From assembly GCA_002404465.1 (NCBI GenBank), contig DHJT01000036.1, forward strand, positions 1 to 6,854: a DNA stretch of 6,854 nt. Direction: 5' to 3'. The notes under the pieces were generated by a model that was given only the letters and a program-made list of their open reading frames with translations, had not been told where the DNA came from and searched no databases. This document shows positions 1-6,650 of this stretch, piece by piece. Numbering within the stretch: position 1 is the stretch's first letter; each line of letters begins with the position of its first letter. Source of the stretch: Sutterella sp. UBA4713 (lineage in GTDB: Bacteria; Pseudomonadota; Gammaproteobacteria; Burkholderiales; Burkholderiaceae_F). The position numbers were made by a program, and so were the translations under genes.

Positions 1-1396
1 GTGATTTTTCCGGCTGCATTGATGCCGTTTCTGGTAACAGAGGGGCCTTGCGCAATGGTTAGGCCATCCTCGTGGAGATATGTCCCGGGATTCTGACCCT
101 TGTGTATGGAGATACCCTCTCCCGACAAATCAGTCGTAATCGAAGAGTTGGAATCCGTAAGAGAAACTTTGGGAGCTAACGAGACTGTATATTCTGTTCC
201 GCTTCCGGTAACAGCAATATTGTCACCGCTAACGAGAGAAACCTTATTGGCCCCCACGAGTTGCTTCGCTTGGCCGAGGTTGATGGCACTTGTATCGTTT
301 GTTGCCTCGGCAACATTCGTGATTTCTTTGGTACCGGCATTAATTCCGGATGCCTTTACAGCCAGCTCGCTACCAGTGAAGGCAAGCCCCGCCGAGTTAA
401 GTGTGACCGAACCGATCTTAAGTGCTGCACTGCTTAGAGAAGCAGAACCGACAGTAAGTCCATTGTTATTAAGAGAAACTGACGATCCAACATTGAACTG
501 GGAAGCTTTAACCTTACCCGTAAAATCCTGATTATCGTTTAGCTTAACAACTGTCTTCGTTGGGTCTGATGTATCTACAGAAACTCCCTTCCCGGCCGTG
601 ATCTCGGCTGCCTTGGGCAGAGCATCGGCATTTAAACTCAATGTGTAACTTGTACCTTTATCCGATGTATCTGTTTTTAGTATAAGGTTTTCATCCCCTA
701 CACTAAGCGAAACTTTGCTCGCTTTAAGCTGTGCCACATTCACGGCATCTGTGTCTTCAGAACCTGCTGCGACGTGGATAATCTGGCGGGTTTGTTCATC
801 TTTTCCTTTCTCTTTTCCGACCGAAACAGCACCCCAGGTTGATTTCCAAACTGGCGATGTATTGCTCGTGCTGGTGCCAGTTGAAAAATCGTAACCTGCT
901 ACACCTGCTGGGCGATCAGCAACAGAACTTGCTCCGAGGGCTACTCCACGGTCGACAGAGGACTTTGCGTAACTTCCGATTGCCAATGAAAGGCTATTTG
1001 TCGCTTGTGACCCTGCGCCAAATGCACTGCTCTCATGCCCGTCAACCGTGGCTCCGCTGCCGATTGCGGTTCCTCGCGTCGTCTTTACAACTGCCTTGTA
1101 GCCGATTGCAATGGCGCCATCTTGATTTTCTTTTGTATTAGTCGGGTCATGTTTTACTTGTGCCGAATCGCCGATTGCGATGCTCCCCTCCCCCGTTGCG
1201 TTTGCTTCCTTTCCTACTGCTACAGACGACACACTGGCATCCTTAGGACTACTTGCTTCAGAAGACTTGCCAATTGCTATAGAATTACCTGTTACTTGTC
1301 CACCGACAACCGTGTACGTGCCTGCTTGGGTTACCCCCCCCCTGCCAAAAGCACCAATGCCGCCAAAGTAACTGCCGTGTAGTTTCGTTTTTTCAT
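1..1396 (-). CDS. Trimeric autotransporter adhesin (YadA/Hia type), 5' part, frame-interrupted at a poly-G tract
   Basis: This is an outer-membrane surface adhesin of the type Vc secretion family. The C-terminal membrane anchor lies beyond the left edge. The ATG at 1396 has a good ribosome binding site (GGAG at 1406-1403, six bases away) and starts a signal peptide: MKKRN, a hydrophobic core TLAALVLLAGG, and a likely cleavage after VTQA. Numbering an in-frame form with ten G, residues about 34-175 carry YadA-head repeats (NSIAIG, SVAVG, SIAIGDSA, AIAIGYKA, TAIGSGA, SLAIGSYA, GVALGA). An insert with Trp184 and Trp188 follows, then a neck at 204-225 (RQIIHVAAGSEDTDAVNVAQ), stalk beta-segments, a second neck at 351-380 (NAGTKEITNVAEATNDTSAI), and GPSVTRNGINAAGK at the edge; 465 residues are visible. 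The adhesin frame has no stop from 1334 to the edge. As written, nine G put the signal peptide out of frame and it ends at TAA 1333-1331 after 21 codons. A gene caller may use the ATG at 1424 instead, which is in the adhesin frame but gives no signal peptide. Family call is firm; ligand unknown. Confidence 0.9.
1334..1342 (-). repeat. Poly-G tract (G9) inside the adhesin signal peptide; candidate phase-variation switch
   Basis: Nine consecutive C on the plus strand read as G9 in the coding direction of the adhesin. The tract encodes the glycines after LVLLA, just before the likely signal-peptidase site. Upstream of it the signal peptide is in one frame; downstream all adhesin motifs are in another. 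In-frame joining needs a length of 7 or 10 G (remainder 1 on division by 3). With 9 G the signal frame meets TAA immediately; with 8 G it runs to a TAA after 36 codons. Homopolymeric G tracts at the 5' end of surface-protein genes are a known substrate for slipped-strand mispairing. A sequencing or assembly miscount of the run would look the same. Confidence 0.8.
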
Positions 1397-1406
1397 ACCT
1401 CACTCC
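1397..1406 (-). promoter_or_regulatory. Ribosome binding site of the adhesin gene
   Basis: GGAGTGAGGT lies immediately before the ATG at 1396, with GGAG six bases from the start. This, with the signal peptide that follows, decides the start over the ATG at 1424, whose upstream sequence (GAGTGATCCGCTAAAT) has only a weak, distant purine stretch. Confidence 0.7.
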
Positions 1407-1455
1407 ATAATTAAAAATATCCATTTAGCGGATCACTCAGAATAGCTACTTTCCA

Positions 1456-1578
1456 CTACGCCTTTCCCGATTCCAGAGCGTCAAGAAAATTAAGTCCCAA
1501 ATCAATTATCGGAATTCCACAAAGCAAGCCCGCAATAGTTTGAACTTTAACAGTTTTTATCATGTTTTGTGCCGGCAT
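1456..1578 (-). CDS. Possible 40-aa small protein upstream of the adhesin
   Basis: The reading frame runs from ATG at 1578 to TAG at 1458-1456 and predicts 40 residues starting MPAQNMIKTVKVQTIAGLL and ending LNFLDALESGKA. A second in-frame ATG lies at codon 6. The first ATG is preceded by GAGAGTGAGCT, which nearly repeats the adhesin start context (GGAGTGAGGT). The middle (IAGLLCGIPIIDLGLNFL) is hydrophobic, with one Cys and one Asp, after a lysine-bearing N-terminus, so a short membrane-associated or amphipathic peptide is possible. The stop is 59 bases upstream of the adhesin ATG on the same strand, so the two could share a transcript. I do not recognise the family and cannot exclude a chance ORF. 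Confidence 0.35.
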   Translation of the reverse strand: MPAQNMIKTVKVQTIAGLLCGIPIIDLGLNFLDALESGKA

Positions 1579-1730
1579 AGCTCACTCTCGCACACATTGG
1601 AAATCAGCTGACCGTCAAACCATTTACCACTTCTTGACTTAACCCATAAAAGAGGAGCCTCCCACTAAAAAACATTGCTCAAGACGCTTCTTTTCACTTC
1701 CCCGCGACTCTCTGCCACTACGCCCCTCTT

Positions 1731-1736
1731 TATAAT
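1731..1736 (+). promoter_or_regulatory. Candidate -10 box of the hemA operon promoter
   Basis: A perfect TATAAT lies 59 bases before the hemA ATG and would start transcription near 1743, giving a leader of about 50 bases. No good -35 hexamer stands at 16-18 bases upstream, so the call rests on the -10 alone. A TTGACA at 1746-1751 is closer to the gene but lacks a recognisable -10 at the right distance. Confidence 0.4.
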
Positions 1737-1764
1737 CCCGATGAATTGACACAGACTGAGAGGA

Positions 1765-1782
1765 ACCCGTTAACCGGTTCTC
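1765..1782 (+). promoter_or_regulatory. Palindromic AACCGGTT segment and possible small hairpin in the hemA leader
   Basis: The leader contains GGAACC followed by CGTTAACC and GGTTCT (from about 1762 to 1781), which could pair as a six-base stem with one G-U pair. AACCGGTT (1772-1779) and GTTAAC (1769-1774) are perfect DNA palindromes. hemA has no clear Shine-Dalgarno sequence after this element. It could be an operator or a leader structure, or chance. Confidence 0.25.
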
Positions 1783-1795
1783 GTATTTTTGTACC

Positions 1796-3076
1796 ATGGA
1801 AATTTTCTGCCTCGGACTCAATCACACAACAGCTCCCGTAGCCATACGCGAGCGCGTTGCCTTTTCCGAAGCAGAATCGGCATCCTGTGTAAAAATTCTT
1901 TTAACGCGGTTAAACGAACGGGACAACGGCTCTTTAAAAGAGGCCCTGATTCTTTCGACATGTAACCGCATGGAAATCTACGGAGTCGCCGAAGACAGCG
2001 CGCGCGTGCTACCGCTACTAACAGACTTTCTTTCAGAAACAAAGGGCGTTACAGCTCGAGAACTTGCCCCCTATCTGTATACGTTTACCGGTAAGCAAGC
2101 CGTCTTACACGCCTACCGTGTTGTCTCGGGCATCGACTCGATGGTCCTCGGAGAAACGCAAATCGTCGGGCAAACCAAAAAGGCCGTACAACAATCTCGA
2201 AAAGCAGGCGGCTTGGGCCTTTATTTAAACCATCTCTTTGAAACGGCCTTTTCCACGGCCAAACTCGTGCGCTCGCACACGACAATCGGACGCAATTCCG
2301 TCAGTCTCGCCTCGGCCGCCGTCCGGCTTGCCGAACGCCTTTTCGGTGATTTGTCGCAACGAAGCATCCTTTATATCGGTGCCGGTGAGATGATTGAACT
2401 ATGCGCCGCACACTTCGGGGCCCGTAACCCGAAGGAAATTACCGTTGCCAACCGATCACTTGATCGCGGTCAAGCCTTAGCGGCCCGCTACAAAGGAAGC
2501 GCCATCCGTCTTCAAGACCTTCCCGATGTCATCAGTCACTATGACATCATTGTTTCCTGTACGGCGTCGGCTCTTCCGATTCTCGGCCTCGGCATGCTCG
2601 CCCGCGCCGTCAAAGAAAGATCGCACGAACCGATTTGTATTATCGATTTGGCCGTCCCGCGCGATGTTGAACCTGAAGCACGCGACCTTGCCGATGTATT
2701 TGTCTACACCATCGATGACCTAGGAAATATCGTTCAAGCCGGAAAAGAAAGCCGTACAAGTGCCCTGAAGAAAGCCGAAGAAATCGTTACCGTGCGCCTT
2801 GAAGGCTTCCTGCACTGGCAAAAAACACGCAATGCCGTCGGTTCAATTCTGACCTTACGCGAACGCGCAAAGGCCCTCGGAGAGGCTGAATTAAAACAAG
2901 CTCGCAGAGCCCTTGCCGCCGGCACTGACCCTGACAAAGTTCTGGTTCGCCTGACACGCAATTTGACACGTAAGTTTGCGCATGATCCGACTGTTTTTCT
3001 AAAAACGTGCGGCAATAAAACAACAACCGATGACACGCACGCCGTCGCGGAATTTTTCCGCCCGCATCGCAATTAG
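1796..3076 (+). CDS. hemA: Glutamyl-tRNA reductase
   Basis: This cytoplasmic enzyme makes glutamate-1-semialdehyde from glutamyl-tRNA(Glu) with NADPH, the first committed step of tetrapyrrole synthesis by the C5 pathway. The 426 residues match the usual family length. The N-terminal catalytic domain shows GLNHTTAP (7-14) and STCNR (54-58), where Cys56 is the expected nucleophile, then GIDSMVLGETQIVGQ (112-126) and SHTTIGRNSVSLASAA (160-175). The NADPH-binding domain has GAGEM (195-199), ANRS (218-221) and IDLAVPRDVEPEA (283-295). A helical dimerisation tail follows. The start is the only ATG fitting the family N-terminus (MEIFCLGLNHTTAP), although no strong ribosome binding site precedes it. 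It heads a same-strand run with prfA, prmC and the NIF3-family gene, with 43 bases to prfA and no terminator between. Haem is plausibly needed for anaerobic respiratory cytochromes even if bc1 is missing. Confidence 0.97.
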   Translation: MEIFCLGLNHTTAPVAIRERVAFSEAESASCVKILLTRLNERDNGSLKEALILSTCNRMEIYGVAEDSARVLPLLTDFLSETKGVTARELAPYLYTFTGKQAVLHAYRVVSGIDSMVLGETQIVGQTKKAVQQSRKAGGLGLYLNHLFETAFSTAKLVRSHTTIGRNSVSLASAAVRLAERLFGDLSQRSILYIGAGEMIELCAAHFGARNPKEITVANRSLDRGQALAARYKGSAIRLQDLPDVISHYDIIVSCTASALPILGLGMLARAVKERSHEPICIIDLAVPRDVEPEARDLADVFVYTIDDLGNIVQAGKESRTSALKKAEEIVTVRLEGFLHWQKTRNAVGSILTLRERAKALGEAELKQARRALAAGTDPDKVLVRLTRNLTRKFAHDPTVFLKTCGNKTTTDDTHAVAEFFRPHRN

Positions 3077-3119
3077 CCCCGCTATACTCTTAAATCCATT
3101 TTCTTAGACTTTCCTGACC

Positions 3120-4202
3120 ATGATGAAAGACAGCATGCGCAGCAAACTCCTCGGACTTTGCCGGCGCCTCGAAGAAATCGATGCCATGCTTGCCTCTCCG
3201 GAAGCAACAAATGACATGAATCGTTTCCGCGACTTGTCGTGTGAGCGTGCGGAAATCGAACCGCTTACCGTCAAAATGAAAGCGTATGAAGCGGCGGAAG
3301 CCGATATTGCTACGGCCAAGGAGCTTGCCTCAGACCCGGATATGCGTGAACTTGCTCAAGAGGAAATCCAAATCGGAGAAGAACAACTCCAGGCGCTCGA
3401 AAAAGATTTGGAAATCATGCTCCTTCCGACCGACCCGAATGACAAACGCAACATCTACTTGGAAATTCGCGCCGGAACAGGGGGTGATGAATCAGCCCTT
3501 TTTGCCGGGGACCTCCTTCGCATGTATATGCGTTATGCAGAACGCCAAGGCTGGAAAGTTGAAATCGTCAGCAAAAATCAAAGCGACCTCGGTGGCTACA
3601 GAGAAGTCATCTGTCGGATTATCGGCGAAGGAGCGTATTCCAAACTCAAGTTTGAGTCGGGAGGACATCGTGTTCAGCGTGTCCCGGAAACCGAGGCAGC
3701 CGGACGCATTCACACCTCGGCCTGCACGGTAGCCGTTTTGCCCGAGCTCGATGAAATCGAAGCCGTCAAAATCAATCCGGCCGACTTACGTATCGACGTG
3801 TATCGCGCCTCGGGTGCCGGCGGTCAGCACGTGCAAAAAACCGACTCTGCTGTGCGCATCACACACATTCCGACGGGCCTAGTTGTCGAATGCCAGGATG
3901 AACGCAGTCAGCATCAAAATAAAGACCGCGCCATGGCAATTCTTGCGAGTCGCCTTTACGCTGCCGAAGTAGAAAAGCAGCGTAGCGACCGGGCAAGCGA
4001 GCGCAAAAATCTCGTCGGAAGCGGTGATCGAAGCGAGCGCATTCGTACCTACAACTACCCGCAAGGACGTGTAACCGATCACAGAATCAACCTGACGCTT
4101 TATCGCTTGGATGCCATCATGGACGGCGACCTTGATGAAATCATCACGGCCCTGACAACAGAGCACCAGGCAGAACTTCTGGCCGAACTCGGCGAAAGCT
4201 AA
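3120..4202 (+). CDS. prfA: Peptide chain release factor 1
   Basis: RF1 recognises UAA and UAG stop codons in the ribosomal A site and triggers peptidyl-tRNA hydrolysis. The 360 residues are the normal length. The N-terminal helical domain precedes EIRAGTGGDESALFAGDLLRM (115-135). The codon-recognition P-x-T motif is PET (189-191) in RVPETEAAGRIHTSACTVAV, and the catalytic GGQ is at 234-236 in GAGGQHVQKTDSAVRITH. ERSQHQNKDRA and SGDRSERIRTYNYPQGRVTDH are RF1/RF2 hallmarks, and P-x-T rather than S-P-F assigns RF1. Tandem ATGs stand at 3120 and 3123; comparison with the E. coli N-terminus (MKPSIVAKL) favours the second, giving 359 residues. There is no strong ribosome binding site. The TAA stop shares its last A with the ATG of prmC, whose product methylates the GGQ glutamine. 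Confidence 0.97.
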   Translation: MMKDSMRSKLLGLCRRLEEIDAMLASPEATNDMNRFRDLSCERAEIEPLTVKMKAYEAAEADIATAKELASDPDMRELAQEEIQIGEEQLQALEKDLEIMLLPTDPNDKRNIYLEIRAGTGGDESALFAGDLLRMYMRYAERQGWKVEIVSKNQSDLGGYREVICRIIGEGAYSKLKFESGGHRVQRVPETEAAGRIHTSACTVAVLPELDEIEAVKINPADLRIDVYRASGAGGQHVQKTDSAVRITHIPTGLVVECQDERSQHQNKDRAMAILASRLYAAEVEKQRSDRASERKNLVGSGDRSERIRTYNYPQGRVTDHRINLTLYRLDAIMDGDLDEIITALTTEHQAELLAELGES

Positions 4203-5023
4203 TGGCAACCGCCTCGGACCTTTTGCGTACCGCGACGGGAGTCCCTCGTAGTGATGCGTTGCTTTTATTAGCCAAAATTCTCGACGTTACGAAAGAGCGC
4301 CTCATTGCCCACCCGGAGACCCCTGTTTCCGAAACGCAGTTGCGTACATTTTCACAGTGGCTTCAGCGCGTCCGTAACGGTTTCCCGACAACCTATCTAT
4401 TGGGCACTCAAGCTTTCTGGGGAAGAGATTTCAAAGTCACGCCAGACGTCCTTATTCCGCGCCCTGATACGGAAACGGTCGTTGAAACTGTTTTACGTAT
4501 TGTTAGTCCGAAAGTAGCCATTGAGCTCTTGGATCTCGGGACCGGAAGCGGCGCCGTTGCGATTACCTTAGCAAAAGAACTTCCTTTCGCACGCGTAACG
4601 GCAACCGATATCAGCGAACAAGCTCTTGTCGTTGCCAAAGAAAATGCGCGCCGTTTAGGTGCGACGGTTTCCTTTTTCTCAAGCAATTGGTTCGAGTCTC
4701 TCCCCGGGCACCACTCTTTCGATGTCATTGTTTCCAATCCGCCGTATATTCGGCCCGATGACGAACACTTGCGGGCCTTGAGTTTCGAGCCACAAGGCGC
4801 CCTGACCGACGGGGTTGACGGGCTTTCTTGTATTCGAACGTTAATCGCAGGGGCTCCACCGTACCTCACGACAAACGGTGTTCTTGTTTTAGAACACGGT
4901 TATGATCAGGCACGCGACGTGTGTACGATTTTTGAAAAAGACGGGCGCTATGAGAAAGCGCGAACCATCAAGGATCTTGCCGGTAACGACCGTGTGACCT
5001 ATGCACGAAAGCGGCTTTGTTAG
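4202..5023 (+). CDS. prmC: Release factor glutamine methyltransferase
   Basis: PrmC (HemK) uses S-adenosylmethionine to methylate the side-chain amide of the GGQ glutamine in RF1 and RF2, which raises termination efficiency. The 273-residue length is typical. An N-terminal helical substrate-binding domain covers roughly 1-75, followed by YLLGTQAFWGRDFKVTPDVL (65-84) and IPRPDTE, then the Rossmann fold with the AdoMet motif DLGTGSGAVAITLA (111-124), the acidic ATDIS loop (134-138) and the catalytic NPPYI (179-183), which distinguishes amide-N methyltransferases. ALTDGVDGL (200-208) is also conserved. The start codon overlaps the prfA stop as TAATG, a sign of translational coupling, and places the enzyme directly after its substrate gene. 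The historical name hemK came from proximity to hemA, as seen here; it has no haem-pathway role. Confidence 0.97.
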   Translation: MATASDLLRTATGVPRSDALLLLAKILDVTKERLIAHPETPVSETQLRTFSQWLQRVRNGFPTTYLLGTQAFWGRDFKVTPDVLIPRPDTETVVETVLRIVSPKVAIELLDLGTGSGAVAITLAKELPFARVTATDISEQALVVAKENARRLGATVSFFSSNWFESLPGHHSFDVIVSNPPYIRPDDEHLRALSFEPQGALTDGVDGLSCIRTLIAGAPPYLTTNGVLVLEHGYDQARDVCTIFEKDGRYEKARTIKDLAGNDRVTYARKRLC

Positions 5024-5036
5024 ATAAGGAAGGGCC

Positions 5037-5786
5037 ATGCAAATTTCTCAAATTCTGTCCTACACCGATTCTCTATTGCATCCGAGCGAGTACAAGGACT
5101 ACGCCCCCAACGGTCTTCAGATTCAAGGAGACGGCAGGGCCATTCGGAAAATTGCGCTCGCCGTGACGGCATCCCTTGCAGCTGAAAAAGAGGCCGTTCG
5201 TATCGGAGCCGATGCGCTTTTTGTTCACCACGGTTGGTTCTGGAAACACGAGGATGCTCGCATTGTCGGCATTCGATACAACCGCATCAAGACGCTTTTG
5301 CTCTCGGGTATGGCCCTTGTCGCCTATCACCTTCCGCTTGACAACCAACCGGACTTCGGCAATAACGCCCTTTTCGGCAAAGCCTTGGGCTTTGCGGCAA
5401 CAGGGCGATTCGGGCAAGACGATCTCGGTTGGACAGGCTTGACGAACAGAGAACTTTCAGCTCCGTCTCTTGCCGAAACCATCACACAAGCGCTCGGACG
5501 AGATCCCCTTATCGTCGGGCCGACGGATCGTCCGATTCGTCGCGTTGCCTGGTGTACGGGAGCAGCTCAAGATTACCTCGAAGAAGCCGCCGCTTGCGGC
5601 GTCGATGCCTATCTTTCCGGGGAAATCTCCGAAAGAACAACACACGTAGCGCGCGAGGTCGGCATCCCCTACTTTGCCTGCGGGCACCACGCAACAGAAC
5701 GATTCGGCGTAAAAGCATTGGGCCGTAAACTGACAGAACATTTCGGTATTGAAACAACTTATATTGAGATTGACAATCCCGTTTAG
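5037..5786 (+). CDS. NIF3/YbgI family dinuclear metal-binding protein
   Basis: This is a cytoplasmic DUF34/NIF3 protein, related to E. coli YbgI (often labelled GTP cyclohydrolase 1 type 2 homolog). The family forms ring-shaped hexamers with a two-metal site; its true substrate is unsettled. The 249 residues match the short bacterial form without the inserted PII-like domain. Expected metal ligands are present: His64 and His65 in FVHHGWFW, Asp102 in YHLPLDNQPDFGNN, and His218 with Glu221 in CGHHATERFG. YAPNGLQIQG (22-31) and YLSGEISERTTH (192-203) are further family signatures. A strong AAGGAAGGG ribosome binding site ends three bases or so before the ATG region, 13 bases after the prmC stop, so it should be the last gene of the hemA operon. 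In many Burkholderiales this gene stands upstream of petABC-sspA-sspB. Confidence 0.92.
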   Translation: MQISQILSYTDSLLHPSEYKDYAPNGLQIQGDGRAIRKIALAVTASLAAEKEAVRIGADALFVHHGWFWKHEDARIVGIRYNRIKTLLLSGMALVAYHLPLDNQPDFGNNALFGKALGFAATGRFGQDDLGWTGLTNRELSAPSLAETITQALGRDPLIVGPTDRPIRRVAWCTGAAQDYLEEAAACGVDAYLSGEISERTTHVAREVGIPYFACGHHATERFGVKALGRKLTEHFGIETTYIEIDNPV

Positions 5787-5819
5787 CACTTTGAGCACTG
5801 CGTAACTTAATTTTTTGAC

Positions 5820-5897
5820 AGCTTCTGACAAAGCATCCTTGTCTTGGAAGCTCTTGCCATAAACAGAAAATGACGGATGTCAGATTTTTTTCTTTTT
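5820..5897 (+). terminator. Nested hairpin and T-rich tract, candidate terminator of the hemA operon
   Basis: AGCTTC (5820-5825) pairs with GAAGCT (5847-5852), and inside it GACAA (5827-5831) pairs with TTGTC (5839-5843) around a seven-base loop. The T-rich run (seven T, then C, then five T) starts only at 5885, just after a small TGAC-GGAT-GTCA stem (5871-5882). The gap between the strong stem and the T tract makes this an atypical intrinsic terminator. It may instead be a processing or leader structure. Confidence 0.4.
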
Positions 5898-5945
5898 ATA
5901 TCATGGCATTACGCGCGTTTTTCTGCAGAAAATTTTGCTATTTCT

Positions 5946-5951
5946 TATAAT
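5946..5951 (+). promoter_or_regulatory. Candidate -10 box of the sspA promoter
   Basis: A perfect TATAAT lies 79 bases before the sspA ATG in an AT-rich stretch that follows the hairpin and T tract. No good -35 stands at normal spacing (the region reads TTCTGCAG). The 238-base gap between the NIF3-family gene and sspA otherwise contains no credible gene. Confidence 0.35.
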
Positions 5952-6024
5952 TACGACTTTTTCGGCGATAGCAATGTTTTTTCGCGCTTGGCCGACGGAC
6001 TTTTCTTTTTAGGACTTCATTTTT

Positions 6025-6630
6025 ATGATGGTTTTATATTCGGGTTCGACCTGTCCGTTCTCTCACCGTTGCCGTTTCGTCCTGTGCGAAAAGGGCTGTG
6101 ACTTTGAAATTAACGACATCGACATGTTCAATAAACCGCCGGAAATCGATGCCATGAATCCGTACGGCGAACTTCCGATTCTCATTGAGCGGGACTTGAC
6201 GCTGTATCAATCGACCATCATCAATGAATATATCGATGAGCGTTTTCCGCATCCGCAACTGATGCCGGCCGATCCGATTCAACGTGCCAGAGCTCGTCTT
6301 TTTATCTACACGTTTGAGCGCGAACTCTTTAGCTTCGTTCGCGTTTTGGAGCGTCGAGGCGAAACGGAACTCCGCAAAAAGGTTGCCCGCGACCAAATTC
6401 GCGAACAGCTCGTGCAACTGTCGCCCGTGCTTGCAAAAAACAAGTTCTTAATGGGTGATGATTTCACGATGCTCGATATTACGCTCGCTCCGCTTCTGTG
6501 GCGCTTGGACCACTATGAAATCGAAATGCCCAAAAGCGCGGCTCCGCTTTTAAAGTACGCAGAAAGCGTCTTTGCACGTAATGCCTTCATCGACTCGATG
6601 ACCCCCTCGGAAAAGGTTATGCGTCGCTAA
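6025..6630 (+). CDS. sspA: Stringent starvation protein A
   Basis: SspA is an RNA polymerase-binding protein with a glutathione S-transferase fold, known in E. coli to act in starvation and acid-stress gene control and usually lacking GST activity. The N-terminal thioredoxin-like domain starts MMVLYSGSTCPFSHRCRFVL, typical of betaproteobacterial forms, with Cys10-Pro-Phe-Ser retained. NPYGELPIL (45-53) and STIINEYIDERFPHPQLMP (63-81) follow; the PHP surface motif at 75-77 matches the E. coli pocket reported to contact polymerase. The helical C-terminal domain includes MLDITLAPLLWRLDHYEIEM. The 201 residues are the usual beta length. Tandem ATGs stand at 6025 and 6028; AGGA at 6011-6014 is closer to the first. 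It is followed after 31 bases by sspB, the usual pair. Confidence 0.95.
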   Translation: MMVLYSGSTCPFSHRCRFVLCEKGCDFEINDIDMFNKPPEIDAMNPYGELPILIERDLTLYQSTIINEYIDERFPHPQLMPADPIQRARARLFIYTFERELFSFVRVLERRGETELRKKVARDQIREQLVQLSPVLAKNKFLMGDDFTMLDITLAPLLWRLDHYEIEMPKSAAPLLKYAESVFARNAFIDSMTPSEKVMRR

Positions 6631-6650
6631 ACGGTGCGTATATTGGTAGT

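Larger units (their letters stand above)
1425..1795. other. Divergent intergenic region between the adhesin and hemA
   Basis: About 370 bases separate the divergent adhesin and hemA genes. It contains the possible small ORF (1456-1578, minus) and a hemA promoter candidate near 1731-1736. For the adhesin I found no convincing minus-strand promoter. The best -10-like box is GATAAT at 1510-1505, inside the small ORF, but its only -35-like partner (TTGCGG, 1535-1530) is poor and sits 19 bases away. TTGACG at 1484-1479 has no good -10 at normal spacing. No tRNA, CRISPR or insertion-sequence ends are visible. Confidence 0.5.

Noticed and set aside
860..1300. Repeated short units in the adhesin as tandem DNA repeats
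   Set aside because: The periodicity is at protein level (head-repeat motif) with divergent DNA, so it is a domain feature and not a DNA repeat array or CRISPR.
100..1382. Plus-strand ORFs across the adhesin region
   Set aside because: They are antisense shadows of the adhesin, whose frame on the minus strand shows repeated family motifs throughout.
1453..1724. Ten-base direct repeat CCACTACGCC at 1453-1462 and 1715-1724
   Set aside because: Only two short copies, flanks unrelated, no mobile-element ends or genes between them that would explain it.
1639..1821. Minus-strand 60-codon ORF overlapping the hemA start
   Set aside because: It is antisense to the hemA start and promoter, has low-complexity polar composition and no recognisable motif or ribosome binding site.
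3083..3088. TATACT as an internal promoter -10 between hemA and prfA
   Set aside because: There is no -35 hexamer at an acceptable distance; the box alone is too weak.
5815..5820. TTGACA as a -35 for sspA
   Set aside because: No -10 at 15-19 bases downstream; the site overlaps the hairpin stem instead.
5877..6101. Plus-strand 74-codon ORF upstream of and overlapping sspA
   Set aside because: It is Phe-rich because of AT-rich intergenic DNA and overlaps the certain sspA start in another frame; it has no family features.
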